From positions 10,390,334-10,454,333 of the forward strand of contig NC_040032.1 of NCBI RefSeq assembly GCF_000972845.2: a DNA stretch of 64,000 nucleotides, in the 5' to 3' direction. Each line of letters opens with the position of its first letter. Position 1 is the stretch's first letter. Of the stretch, positions 22,706 to 35,215 are shown in pieces. Position numbers and translations under genes: made by a program. The DNA comes from Larimichthys crocea (Eukaryota; Chordata; Actinopteri; Sciaenidae). Under the pieces are notes generated by a model, which did no database searches, was not told the origin of the DNA, and worked only from the letters and a program-made list of their open reading frames with translations.

Positions 22706-25700
22706 CATAGCTGTCCAAAAGGGTGAACGAATAACTCCTGTGCAACACAGGGATGATGAAAAATTGTATTTGTAGATGCATCACGACACATCACCACCAC
22801 CGCCTGCCTCATAATGTAATGAACTCATCACTTTATGAGGCGGAGCCCTCGGTTCTTTCTGGCAGTGAACCAGTCATGTATCAGCTGTAGCATGCTCTTT
22901 GGCTAAGTGTCGCTGCTCCAGTGTATGAGGACATTACAGTTGGCTTAGTCACAGCACAGATTGACCAAAATTCGGTTCAGTTGAACTGAAGTTGGGTTTG
23001 TCGGTGGAAACATCAACATTTTGTTGCATCAGGTGGGAATGAAAATTGTTTTATCATTGTTGCATCGTAGCCCTCTGACTCAAAATCAAAATCGTGAGGC
23101 GCCTAGAGATTCTGACCACGGGTGAAACATCAGTCAAGCTTTGCCCTGACCTGCATAACAAATCTGGAGGCTTGTCACGAGATGTTGTGACTAACCACAG
23201 AAACGCGTGTCTGCAGTTCTTAATGCTACAATAACTTGATTCTAATCGGAAGGAACAAATTAAGTGATTTGTGAGCAGAAGCTGCAGAAGCAAAATTACT
23301 GCTTTCTGTGTACAAATGTAACCAGAACTTAACTCCTGATTCCTGCTCGGCTAATTTAAATCAATACGCTTTTGATTTGGCGACACAAAAGGCGACGTGA
23401 TTCTGTGCTTCGCACGGGAAGACGGACATGAAATGCAAAGCGCAGGCTCATGTTGATAGAAGCAGTGTTGAATGCAGATCTTCATATTTATAATTAATAT
23501 ATTAATAATTTATATAGTCTGCAGGGTAGATCTGGGACCTGCTCGGTGTCTCGGCCAGTGTTGTCTTCCATTATGCATTCTGATTCCCCACTTTTGCATG
23601 CTGGGCTGATTGCAAGGTGTGTCCTTTCAGACCTGGTCCACGGTTTGACAAGCTGTCAATGTCAGTGGAGTGGAAGCATGTCTCTGATGGCAGTATCTGC
23701 CTGTCAGTGCGTCTGTGTATGTGTGAAAGAGACAGATAGCGAGAAACAGAGACAGCCTGGGAAAAGCTCATTCTAATTCTTGGCTGTCCTTATACCTATA
23801 TATATATATATATATATATATATCTATATATATATATATATTTAATATTTTTTTTTCTTTTACAAAGTGAGGTTCGTCATTGTTGCAGTTAAGAAAATGT
23901 TAGGCTCTGCAATTACCCTGTAGCTGTCTGGCTTTTCTATAGTGCATAAAATAGAATTCATTAAAATAATCTTAGATCAAACAGAACATAATTCTGAGAG
24001 GGTGTTTTTTTTTTTTTTCTTTTTTTCCTCTTGGCAGTTTATTGCAACACGTTGTACTTGATTGCAACATAACCAGTTAACTGTGACATGATTTTAAATG
24101 AATTCATATCCAGACAGATCTGTGCAGATTTTGATCAGCGGTGGACGAGTGCATAAATATGGATTTCTAAAATTCTTTGCTACCTTGAATGAAACTGTTT
24201 AACGCCAGGAGTATTAAATATATGACTGAGTACTGTAATTTCAGTGGTATCACTTTACAGGGTGGCGTGGTGAAGAAACAATATAACAGGATGATTTGAT
24301 ACTGTAGCTAATTGGCTCCAGCAGTTAGAAGCGTAATTCATATTATGAACACAATGCTATGAACGTGTCTGCTCTGACTTAAAGTTGAAACAGGTCAATT
24401 GCTGCAGGAAAACAAGACTGGCAAGAGTCTGAGTACTGTTGTTATGCAATGAGTCTGTCTGGATAGCTTGAACGCGTTGGTGGTTTCTTAAAGTTTAGAA
24501 ACAGGTTAATAAAGAGGTTAGAAATGAAAACTTATAAGACATGCATGTTTTCCACTGTCTGACATAGACATATATAATTAAATGAAATAAACTTTGTTAT
24601 AGGTAGAGTTTGAGTTATAGATCCTTTGTTTCCTTTCAGCTATAAGATAATCATTGTGTTTATTTTAAGCAGTTTTGTTGTGAGCTTGCCGTACGTCAGC
24701 ATTAGTGACCTATTTACAAAGACTACATGTAAATGAGTTTGCAGCTAAATGAGACCTGATGCAGGGCGGCTCTGACACACGCTGTGCACGCGTGGAAAGT
24801 AATTGACCACAGAATAAAGTGTTTTTTGTTGCTGAACTTTGAATCTCGGTTCATGAGCCACTTTTGCAAGCTGTGAGCTGTGTGCGAGGAAATATTACTT
24901 AAATGGCTTAATGCGAAAGCTACAGCCTCCCTCCCTGTGTGTGTCAGATAAATATATTGGACGCACACATTCTCCTCCTCGGAAACGGTACATCTTATAA
25001 TCCATATTGCATGAACACAGACACTCATTTATCAGCGGGGCCTCTTTGCTGCCGTTTCACCTGTGCGAAACCTCGCAACGCTTTTTAAAAAAAGGGAAGA
25101 AAATCCTCAGCAAATACCCCCAAAGAGTTTAAGATTAGCAGAGTCACAGCATCTGCTTCTATAGGCACATACTGTACCGTCTCTCTTTGCACAATACTTC
25201 ACAGTGTCCTTTCATTATTGCTGCGGTTTAACAGATACACACAACCAAACAACTAAGCAGCCACGATCATTTATGTATTTATTTATTTCGCTTTTTAAGC
25301 TGATAATCGATCCACAAATGTGACCTTAAATTGTTGTTTACCAGCTTGTTTGGTCTGTTCATGTCCGTGAAAGTCAGTAAAGTTTGTGAAGAGCGAGGGC
25401 ACCTCAGATTAACTTAATGATCCCCAACATAATTACAAACATCTTTATAGACGCTCTGGGCAAATGAGGCCTTTCGGATCTAAGTACCATGTGAGTCTTT
25501 TGTTGAGGCGAGCATCTTTCAAGAAGGTGGCAGTAAAAAGGAGAGAGAGTTGACAAGCAAAAAAAAATCAATCTGGGCATTTCCACATCACAGGAGCTCT
25601 TGAGACAGCAACTTAACCCTGTCTGATGAAGACAATGATGAGGGCTCACATCCCCCAGCAGAATGCTTCTAATCATCGATGCCCTCAGTGGTGAAGCACT

Positions 25701-28700
25701 CTGTCCTGTTCCTTATTACCTTGTGATAAAAGGCCATCTTTGTTCTCACATCGTTGTCAGAACATCTCGCTTTTGCAAATTCTGCACTCTTTCTCATTTG
25801 CTGCATTAACAGTTCATTAAATAAAGACTTTTCCACCTACGTTCCTCTTCTGGGGGAAGCTCTTCAAAAACAACTGAAGTGCTGACCTCGTAGGATTTGA
25901 GTTTTGAGTTTGACATCACAGACGAAACAACATCGAATCTGTTAAAGGAAAAAGGTAAGCAGCATGATATTAGCTGATCTGGCTCACTTATTATTATAGG
26001 GAGGGACTGGAAAATGAGAATAGATTAAAGTTATAGTTCCTCAGGAGATAACATTGTTAATCTAAGACCAGATCTTGTGTTGTGGCTTGTATTTTGTGGA
26101 GCTGACAATAACAACGGAAGGACACAGTAACAAGGGCACATGAGAGATATACTGAGCTGGGAACAGAGGCAGAGGATCGTGGTTTAGAAATTAAAGATGT
26201 GCCCAGTGGAGGCTGGCTGTAGTGGGTTTAAAGGCAGGGCAGTTATGTCCCTAGGCGTGTTTGACTGACGCAGACTTGTGCAATTTTGCTGTCTCACTGA
26301 GTGCATTTCATGATGGTTTCTGATTTTGTCCGACTTGCTCTGGAGGCTCAACGCTCGTGAGACTTGGCAGGACAAAGATGCACCCACTTGGGAGAGCTCG
26401 GTGCCACATTTCAAGCAAAACGCTTGATGGGAAACGATTAGCTAATAGATGAAGCTGAGTGCTATTGATGAAACTCTCCCTTTGGCTTGCAGAAATGTTA
26501 CCACTAATAATCAGTTATGACACTTCCATTATCAATTGTCATAATTATCCCACTGTGTTAACGTAAGTACATTAGTACTGAGTACATCTCTCACATGAAT
26601 ATTTTAACCTGTTTGCAAATTCTCTGTGAATGCAAACTGTTGAAAAGCACTGTCTAAAATATTTAAAGTAACAAGTGGTGATGCCGTATATACATGCAGT
26701 ATTCAACCCAGCTGTATTGATTTGTTCTAAAATGAACAGTCAGGTTAATTTGTAGTAAGGTGTCATCTGCCATTAAGATTAAACGAAATTATTACAATCA
26801 ATCATTGCGAATGGTTTGGGAATTATAATCGCTGATTGCACGACGGGAACAGAAACGATAACGCTGCTGCAGACATCACAGCCAATCATAAAGTGTCTGC
26901 TTAAGAATTCTGTATTGTACCAATAGGAACGATCATCTCCATCTAACAACACAGGAGGCCAGTGTTCAGTTCGAATGACCGCTGCTGATACTGTGCATTG
27001 GATTTTAGTTTGCTTGTTTTTTTATGTTAAGAAGTGTCGCTAGTTTCTTGCACAGCTTGATCTGCAAAACGAAATGACGAGTTAGAAAACATTCACAACA
27101 TCATTTACTGATACTGATGGATGGTGTTCATCATGTCCATCTCCGTACAATAACAGTAGGACTTCTATTCCATCCACTTCATCAGCAACAAAGAATGATA
27201 ATGCTACTTCTATGGTTGCAAGGTGGAGTTGATCCACCACTGAGCTGTTAACTAAACAGGAAACTGCGAAAACACGGCAGACGCTGCCGCCAGTTCCAGC
27301 AAATTGCAAAACTTTAATGTTACCTGGCGATGTTTTAGAGAGCTGATGATGAGGCTTGCTTTGTTTATTTGGTTGGTGATGGCAGCATCCTCGTTAGGTC
27401 AGCAGCTTAGTAAGGTTGTAACCTCTGTCTCTTCTCGCAAGCCTAAGAAAGCCTTTATGGAAACATGAATAGTTAGTTGTTTTGATTGTTCCAGGAAGTC
27501 TTTCACAACCATCCACGATTAGTATTACTGTTTTTATTATTCATCTAGCCTCCATTATCCATGCAGCTTTTGTGCAATGGATTGTGAAAGACCAACGCCA
27601 CCATAACTAACTACGACCATGATGCTATAACATATGATTGAATTAACACCTCTAGGGCTCGATTTGAGAATTATAGCACGGTAGAACACTCAAAATGGAT
27701 TTCACTGAGGCAGTGTAATAATAGTGGCCACTAAATGTAGATATACTGTAAGGCTGAGTTAAGCCGCTGTGTAGCCACTTTGCTTAGGTTAGGGTAGGAT
27801 TTAAGGATGGGCGTCAGAGAGTGTGAGGGGAAACTTGCTGATTTAACTAGCGGACACGATGTTGATATAAGGCTGGGTCCGATCTGCTCTTTGCAGATCT
27901 CTGCAGCATGAAGGTACCTTAGGTCAGGGCTTGAGAACGGTGTCACCTATCGCAGGGCCCGGTAAATTTATGACACCACACACCCTGATTCCCACTCCTG
28001 TAGGAGAGCTCACTCAGTTAAAACAACTCAGAAGAAATGGATTGCTATCATAAGTAGTGAATGCGCACCCTGTTGGTTAGTGAGAAAGAAAAAGCATTAA
28101 ATATCGCAGGCTAATGAGGATATTCAATACGCTTCTCTGAACTGTGTTGAGGGAGGAGGCCAGTCATGATTTTATTTCTGCACTGTAACCACTCCTCCAT
28201 TCTCTGCATGTTTCATTATCTAAATATTTTCTGGGCAGCAGTCTTATATTAGTTGAAATAATTTGGGATCCACCAGAGGGTTAGTTCTCACCTTGTTCTC
28301 CTCGTTCTACCTGTAGTTAAATATGCATGAGGCATCCGTCTTTGGAGAGAATCATTTTTTTCTGCTTCTGCTTCACCATGGTGCAGTTTGCAGTTCTTCA
28401 CATTGGAACCATTTATCAGTTAGAAAGTGCTATTCAGGCAGGCAAGCTCCAAGCGTACATCTGAGAATTATTTATCGTCGGCATGACTGTGGTCCAGCAT
28501 GTCGGTGTTTTCGTTTCGATCTCAACGGCAAGGTCAAGTGCTAGCTTCGTGCTAAGTGTCTGTTTCTTTAAATAGATGTGCTCTTTTGATATTTCCATTA
28601 TTTCTTCTTATAGCTGTAGAACATAAAAACAAGTGATGAGGTTTCCGTACAGGATGTGTAGTTTAATGACGTGGAAAATTAGATCAAATCCAAAGAAGTT

Positions 28701-29250
28701 GAGCAAGATGTAAAGAAGATTTTCCCACTCTACAGTCTCTCCTGTGATTTATTTGAACTTTTGATATCCATACAAACACATATTTCTAATCTTAATCTTA
28801 TTAAAAACAATGTCAGTATATCCTCTCTCATGATTCTATAAAATCGCTCTTTATACAATATGGGACCTTTAAACAAAGCTGCTTAATTAATCATTACCAG
28901 TTAATTGGCTTGTGATTTTTTTGGACATGTAGGATATATTTGGATTGAACTTTCAAAACACATAGTCTATATTTAGCTTCACCTTGCATGCAGCTAAGAA
29001 AATAATGAGCCTCTGGGTTTTCCCCAGGCAAATCGCTTAGCCGAGTCGGTGCTTCTTAATTTTATGAAAAACATTAATAAACACGGATTTAAACTTGTGA
29101 CATGTTTTAGTACTCTGCTACAGAAAATGATGCATTACCCCAAGCTGTAAAACTTTGTAATAAACAATGGATTTCTATTTGGTTTGTGTGTGTGACTGAT
29201 GTATTTGGCCGAATCCCGAATCAGTCGATTGGCAATGACCAAGCATGCAA
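22706..29250. other. Intronic stretch, no gene seen
   Basis: About 6.5 kb without recognisable genes. Content noted: a (TA)n run at 23797-23841, poly-T runs near 24006-24031, and short chance frames on both strands (the longest about 100 codons at 24723-25028, minus) with no family features. Confidence 0.55.
23797..23841. repeat. (TA)n microsatellite with one C interruption
   Basis: About 22 TA units broken once by C at 23824. The run is self-complementary and so a potential cruciform or unpairing site. Confidence 0.9.
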
Positions 29251-29391
29251 AGCCCATACATGAAACATATTCCAACATAGCCCATACATGAAACATTATT
29301 TCAACATAGCCCATACATGAAACATATTCCAACATAGCCCATACATGAAACATATTCCAACATAGCCCATACATGAAACATATTCCCTCAT
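29251..29391. repeat. 28-bp minisatellite, five units
   Basis: The unit AGCCCATACATGAAACATAT plus TCCAACAT starts at 29251, 29279, 29308, 29336 and 29364. Units 1, 3 and 4 are identical, unit 2 is 29 bp with a TATTT variant, and unit 5 ends in TCCCTCAT. Because 28 is not a multiple of three, the repetitive minus-strand frame across it shifts frame between units and is a by-product. Confidence 0.95.
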
Positions 29392-32300
29392 CGGTGTAAA
29401 AACACTAATTTATGGGAAAGGAAGAGCAACCACTTCCATACCAATTTGGGTTTAATAATGTGACAGGAACAAGAAAAATCAAGGGGGAAATGTTTTACAT
29501 TTTTATGATTATAAAGAACATTATTATCACTATTACACTTTACAAGCTGCAAATTAATACCCATTATATTATATTTGATAAAATGTGATAATGTCTTCTG
29601 ACAGGAGTGCTAGAAAGTGGAAGTGGGTTGGGAATCTGTCAGCTTGATCAAATGTGTTAATGTACATTATGAGAGAAAACAGCTGTTTTAAAGTGAAAAT
29701 AGGAAAGTTATCTATTCCATTCTATATAATGTATAACGTGTAATATATTCATATATGAATGATTCAAAATATAAGTGCATTTAATTGCCAGCATGCTCAC
29801 GTTGTCAGCAGCTCATCCAACTCAGTGCTACTCTTCAGTGTAGCTGACCTGACCCTGAGGAATAAATGAGCCTATGATAATTTAGAGCCAAATATTTACG
29901 ATGACAAAGGTGTCTCTTTACCTTCCAAGCTGTTTTGACATTGCGAGTGTTTCTCCTCTCTGTGCCACCCTGAGATGATTTCATTAATAGATCCATCAGT
30001 GTCCTCTGAGATTGCCTCCACGGGTTTGTAGTGTGGCAGTCGTGCTGCTTCCAGATGTCAGGTTTCTAAAAGGACCACTTACTAGAGAGGACGTGACAAG
30101 CAGGGTGGTTAAGAACAGTCTTATGATTTTAAGTGTAGCTGGGAAACGTCAATGAAAAAGTCATTTTCTAAGACTGTGATAATGACTGGTGACATGATGA
30201 GCCTGTAGACTGTCCAGCGTGGTATCTGACTGAAAGGTCATTATCAATCCAGTGGTACTTTGTAAATCTTCTGATACCAACTTTAGGTTTACTTTAAGAA
30301 GGCTTTATCTTGCAAACCACTGTTCTCCTCCCTGAGAAATTCCTCGAGTGGCACAATGTCCCTCTACTTCCGCCTTTACTGCAGAGAACGGACAGTCAAT
30401 TATACGCACCGCTGCAAGATGTCGCTCGTCAGGAACAAGTAAATGTAGGTCAATTGAACTGTAAGTTTGCAGTCGGAAAGAGTCTCGTCATGACTGCTTG
30501 GTGATATCAACATTAGCTGGTGTTATTCTATATTTTTCTTATTGTCAACAAAGGCTGTGGAAATTCCAAAACCAACACCATGTTAGTCCATCTCTCAATG
30601 CTTTCTGACTTGCCTGCTCTGTCTGTGGTCACCTATTGATCCCTACTGAGGGCCCGGCGATTTAAACAGCTGCATTAACTAAATGCAAATTGTGCTTTTG
30701 TTGGAGACTGTTGGGTGGATTGACTCCAAATAAGGCACACAGGCTTGACAATGAAGGAACATGTCACCCAATAATATAATAATTATTCATTTGTCAAACA
30801 ACAATGGAGGTCTGTGGCACAGGTGTCAGACTTTTGATATACACAAATTCTTACTAGACTGAATCTGTTGTTGGTTTTGGTATTTGTTGACGATAATTTT
30901 TGGCCATGAGGCAGCACGATAACTTTGTGTAGGCCGGTGCTGATCTGTTCATCCAAATGCGGTGAAGCTGATTTGTCTGGCATTGCTTTGTAGTACAAGT
31001 TTTGGCTGTTAGAAGATTTTCATTATAAATTTATAAATTGGCCGATGCTATTTTTTTTCCTTTTGTCTGTTTTTTGATTTGCCAGATGCTTCAACCGAAT
31101 AGCACATAATAAGCAAAGTCAGTACACCAATTAATCTCCTCCTGATATTTATGCTTCGTGACAAGACATGTCAGGTCTGATATGTGCAGACGGATGGCTA
31201 GCTGGCGTTTGCATGCAGGGACAAAGTGAATGTGCTGAAACTTTTTTCAGTCGGAGAGAGGCCGGTAGCTCTGTGCTTTAATCATGCACAGTAGAGGGCA
31301 GAAAATGTCCACGTGCAACATTTGACTAGCTGTGAATGCATATGAATGTATCTCATCTGAAGGTAATGTCTCTAACGGTGATAATGGTTCCTTGATGGCT
31401 GCACTTGACGTACCATTTCGGCTTTACTTCACTATGTTTAATAGGCCTTTAGGTCAGAAATGGATTTAGAACTGGGATTCAGAAACAGATTTCCTTTCTA
31501 CTATAAGAAGTGACCAGGGAAATAAACACGCATTGTACTGCCCCACAGCTCATAATGGGCATAATGCGCCTGCAGGGGTTTGGCATGGTTACTGGTCAAT
31601 AGCAGTAGATCAGTGGTAATTTTACCTGGAGCTGAGAGGTCTTGGTTTTAGAAGTCGCTGCACAGAAAGACATACGGGAGCTGCATGGGTAAAAGGTTTA
31701 CCCAACACTGAAGAGACCTGCAGTCTGTTACACCAGCCGTGTGTACGCTCAATCTTAGCCTGTAGTTATACCTTAAATAATTACTAAGCTGTTATATGTG
31801 CTTTATTGAAATAAAAGGGTTTGCACAATCAAGAAAAGTTACAATATAACACAAAGTATCCATTCAGTGCCCTGAACTTGCGGTGCTCAGTTTAGCACTG
31901 AAGTATTTAACATCTATGTCTTATTTATTTTTTTACCTTTCCAATCTTGAGTCTGTTTCTCTATTATCTGCCATGACACCGTTTTGTTGTTGATGGAAAT
32001 CTCATCACTGCTTTCAGTATTGAGTATTGAGCTCCAGGTGAAATGGATGGCACGGCCACTCCACACTGCAGTAAAAAAGAAACTCCACTGAGGCCAAAAA
32101 CTTTAATGAAAGAGAGAAGCTCGTGTCTGAAAACAAACGCTAAAACGATCAGCTTTTATTTTGTGAAGCTAAATTGAATTTACTTAATAATAAAATAGCC
32201 TCAAATCTGCTTCTAGTTCTTCATCCCTCAGTGGTGCCATGTTTGTGTCAGCAGCTAAACTTGAATTCATATTCACATTGTCAGGATGCTGTACACTTGT

Positions 32301-32474
32301 TCTCTTTGAATATGAAGAATAAGAGTGAAAATGAAGAGACGTCTTTCTCGTCTGTTTGTGAAGTCATTTAATGTGACATGTTGAAACAAAGAGTGCTCTC
32401 AGTTTTGAGTGATTCACAGTTTTTCCCGTCGCGCCAATGTCTCCTGCGTTTCTCATAAATTACTGCATAATAAA

Positions 32475-32493
32475 ATATATATATATATATATT
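32475..32493. repeat. (TA)n microsatellite
   Basis: About nine TA units followed by a pyrimidine-rich TTTTCTTTTTCTTCTTCGCAG segment. That segment looks like a splice acceptor, but nothing IgLON-like follows it. Confidence 0.8.
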
Positions 32494-32999
32494 TTCTTTT
32501 TCTTCTTCGCAGGTGATTGTTAATGTCGTGCTGCGTGACCTTCGAGTCTTTATTGGATTGAAACAGTCGACTCTTCAAGTTAGTCTAGAAATAGCAGCGT
32601 AATAGTTAAAGCAGTAAAAAAAAAAATGACAGCCAGCACATTTGTCTCAGAAATATGAAAATCATGAACAGTATGCTGAGGCTCCTCGTTCTTAACTTGA
32701 GTCTGCAGTGAAGAATTTGAGTCTGGATGAAGTTTGAAAGAATTTGACACCATCATCAGTCAAAATCGCGTTGCTGTTTTTAAGAGGTGCTCTTAAAAAA
32801 TGTGTCGGGAACAGATATCATTTTTGTTTTAATCTGTATTTAGATGTTCTGTACTGTCAAATTGGAATGACAAAGATTAATTAACTGATCAGTTAAATCA
32901 AACACGTTATGACATGCATGCTAAGTCTCTGTAAGTTGTTGCAGAGTTGCTTGTTGTGTACTGTAGCTGGCTGCCCACAGGGTCACACTGATGCCAAAC

Positions 33000-33350
33000 A
33001 GTGATGCAGGTCCACGTTTGATCGACCTGCACCGACCGACGTTTTAAACTAACCCACCCGAACTCGGACCGCAGCAAATAATTGTGCAATATTGTACCCA
33101 ACCCGCTTCCTGACCCGCATTTTAAAAAGTAGTCTATACTTTCTCTACATCCTGTAGAGCTCGTGGCATCTTTGCGTCAGTTATTCAGCCAATAAAGTCT
33201 GTGTATTTCACAGAAAATTTTGTCTACTACATAAATTGCAAAACTTTACTCGGCATCTTTATTTCGAACGACCCGACCGACTGCGACCCGAATATCATGA
33301 AAAATATTGTTTGGTGAACTGGCACCTGCTCAATTTGGATCAACCCGTGC
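33000..33350. repeat. ACCCG-rich dispersed repeat-like segment
   Basis: Repeated motifs such as ACCGACCGACG, AACCCACCCGAAC, GTACCCAACCCGC, GACCCGCAT, ACGACCCGACCGACTGCGACCCG and CAACCCGTGCATCTCT stand out from the AT-rich background and resemble a fish dispersed repeat with GACCCGACCCG blocks. The boundaries are approximate and the class is not assigned. Confidence 0.45.
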
Positions 33351-34819
33351 ATCTCTGATGCCAAACTACCACCTTCAACAGCACAGGCTAACAGTGGATC
33401 GTATAGTGTGGGCTGGGGAGCTGACAGTCAGACTGCAGAGAGCATCGCTGACAATGCAGTGCTAACATTAGAGAGACAAGAAGAACTTGTAACGTCAAAA
33501 CTGATGTCATGAACCTGCTGAGCTCTTTGAATATAGGACACCCAAGATCAAAGTGTGTCTAGAAGATCTGAAGGTGTTCGTGCATTTGTGATCGCCTACC
33601 TTTTCATCCTCTCACGCAGTTATTAAATATATCATGTGCTGTCACTTTGCACCAGTGTTTCCCCCCTAAAACTCGATGACTCAAGTCAACAGGCGAGAAG
33701 ACTCCGAGTCGACTCGGGTTTCGTCAGTCGAATCTTTGCCCTTTTGTCTTTTTAGCTGCCCCGTTGTACACAGAGCAGTGCAGACGCAACAGCATGGCGA
33801 GCTTTAAGCTTTACAGACGGCGTCTCGAAATGACCACGGACCACAAAACTAACTGTGACAGAGGCGGCGAAGGGTGGTGGAAACAGAGGGCGGCAGCTGC
33901 TCCAACGCTCTATGCTCCGGTAATGATTGTCAGTGAAGTCGGCTAAACCACTTTTAAAACCAGAAGGTGGTACAACCTCCTCTACTGCCGTCCAAAGTGA
34001 TTGACTCTTGGTCTGACAGCGCTGTCAGCAGCCCGGCAGGAAAGACGCTCCATGGTGAGCTGGGATTTTATAACAGGAAAAACTTTACTTTCTCTCTGAC
34101 TGTGTGGAAATATGTTTTCATGATGAAGATGAAGTGGCATTGAAACGTGAGTCTTCCAAGTAAAACATGTAGGCTGACAGCCTATAGGAGTTTAATGTGG
34201 CGCTGAACCTGTGGAAAGAATAATGCAGTGAATACCTACATCACCTCCGGTCTCCTGCTGAGCTACTGTGGTTCTATAAAAAAGGAGGTAACAGCTTGGT
34301 TCATGTTCTCCGTGTGGAGCTGCTGATCTGCTGTCTTGGCATTCATAGTTCCACTAATCATGATGACCTCATGCATGACTACTGCCATAATTTTGTTGCA
34401 CTGTAGGAAAAATTGAGTCCAAGTTTTCCGGCAAGCAAAAATAATCTCACTACAATAGGCCAGTCAAGTCTTTCCAGACGGAGGCACAGTTCATGCTGTC
34501 CTCACACATGACTCACATTTGGACTGACTCACATAGTTCCCAGGAGGGTCGGGGACATCTTGATACTCTGAACTACAAATGAACACTGATCAATTCAGAT
34601 TGCAGAGACATATAGAACTGGAGTTGTCTAACCTTAAAGGACGAGCTATCATCTTTTACCGAGGCTATATTTTACACAAGTTTACCTGTGCATGGGAGAA
34701 CTGCAGCAGGAGAATGTAACACCTTTAATACGGCAGTCACTTTTATTATGCAAGCCATCTAAAACCATCACGTACAACATCAATCTTGTTATAGTGCACA
34801 CATTTACACGAAACCACAC

Positions 34820-35215
34820 ATTAGTGGGCTTGAAAGTCTGGCAAAGCAAACTCATTCCGACCCAAAAAACTCTGGGTGCCATTACTGACAATGATTTAAA
34901 CCTTGGTAGGAATATTAACTCCGTCGGTAAATGTGAATTTTTCCATCTGAAAAATGCTGCAGATGTGATGCTGACGCAAAGACACTGAGGATTGTGTCGG
35001 GGAGTTCAGCTTGTGCTACAAATAATGCAGCTGAGACAAACAATGAGCACATTTCACCAATTTAGCATCTTTACATTGACTTCCTGTCTCCTTAAGAACT
35101 AATTTTGAAATTGTATTGCAAGTTTATAAGTTCATAATTGATTTAGCAACTCAACACTTAGTCAACTGTCTGTCTCTCTACGGAGGCATAGCTGCTGCCT
35201 TAGATCATTGAGCAC
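34820..35215 (+). mobile_element. LINE 3' fragment (C-terminal region of an RT ORF)
   Basis: The frame at about 34862-34985 reads TLGAITDNDLNLGRNINSVG and then FFHLKNAADV, matching the LGVIxDxDLNFxxHI...FFHLKNIARV region found after the RT domain in CR1/L2-type elements. A second match at about 35065-35165 reads LASLHxLPVSLRTNFEIVLQ and then VYKFIIDLA, matching the L-HWLPV-RI-FK-L-LVYK segment. Frameshifts and a stop in place of Trp show it is dead. The 5' part of the element is missing or unrecognisable. Confidence 0.7.

Larger units (their letters stand above)
29392..34819. other. Intronic stretch, mostly without recognisable features
   Basis: Contains a short (TA)n run at about 32475-32493 and an ACCCG-rich repeat-like segment at about 33000-33350. 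No gene, RNA gene or complete transposon was recognised. Confidence 0.55.

Noticed and set aside
27495..27596. Inverted 11-base match (GTCTTTCACAA and its complement) about 80 bases apart
   Set aside because: Too short, and the match does not extend; no flanking duplication was seen.
29251..29391. CRISPR-like array
   Set aside because: The units are directly adjacent with no unique spacers, and the host is a vertebrate; it is a minisatellite.
32493..32520. Splice-acceptor-like pyrimidine tract followed by CAG
   Set aside because: The sequence after it (GTGATTGTTAATGTCGTGC) does not continue the IgLON frame: no Ig1 cysteine or V-A-W-L-N motif follows.
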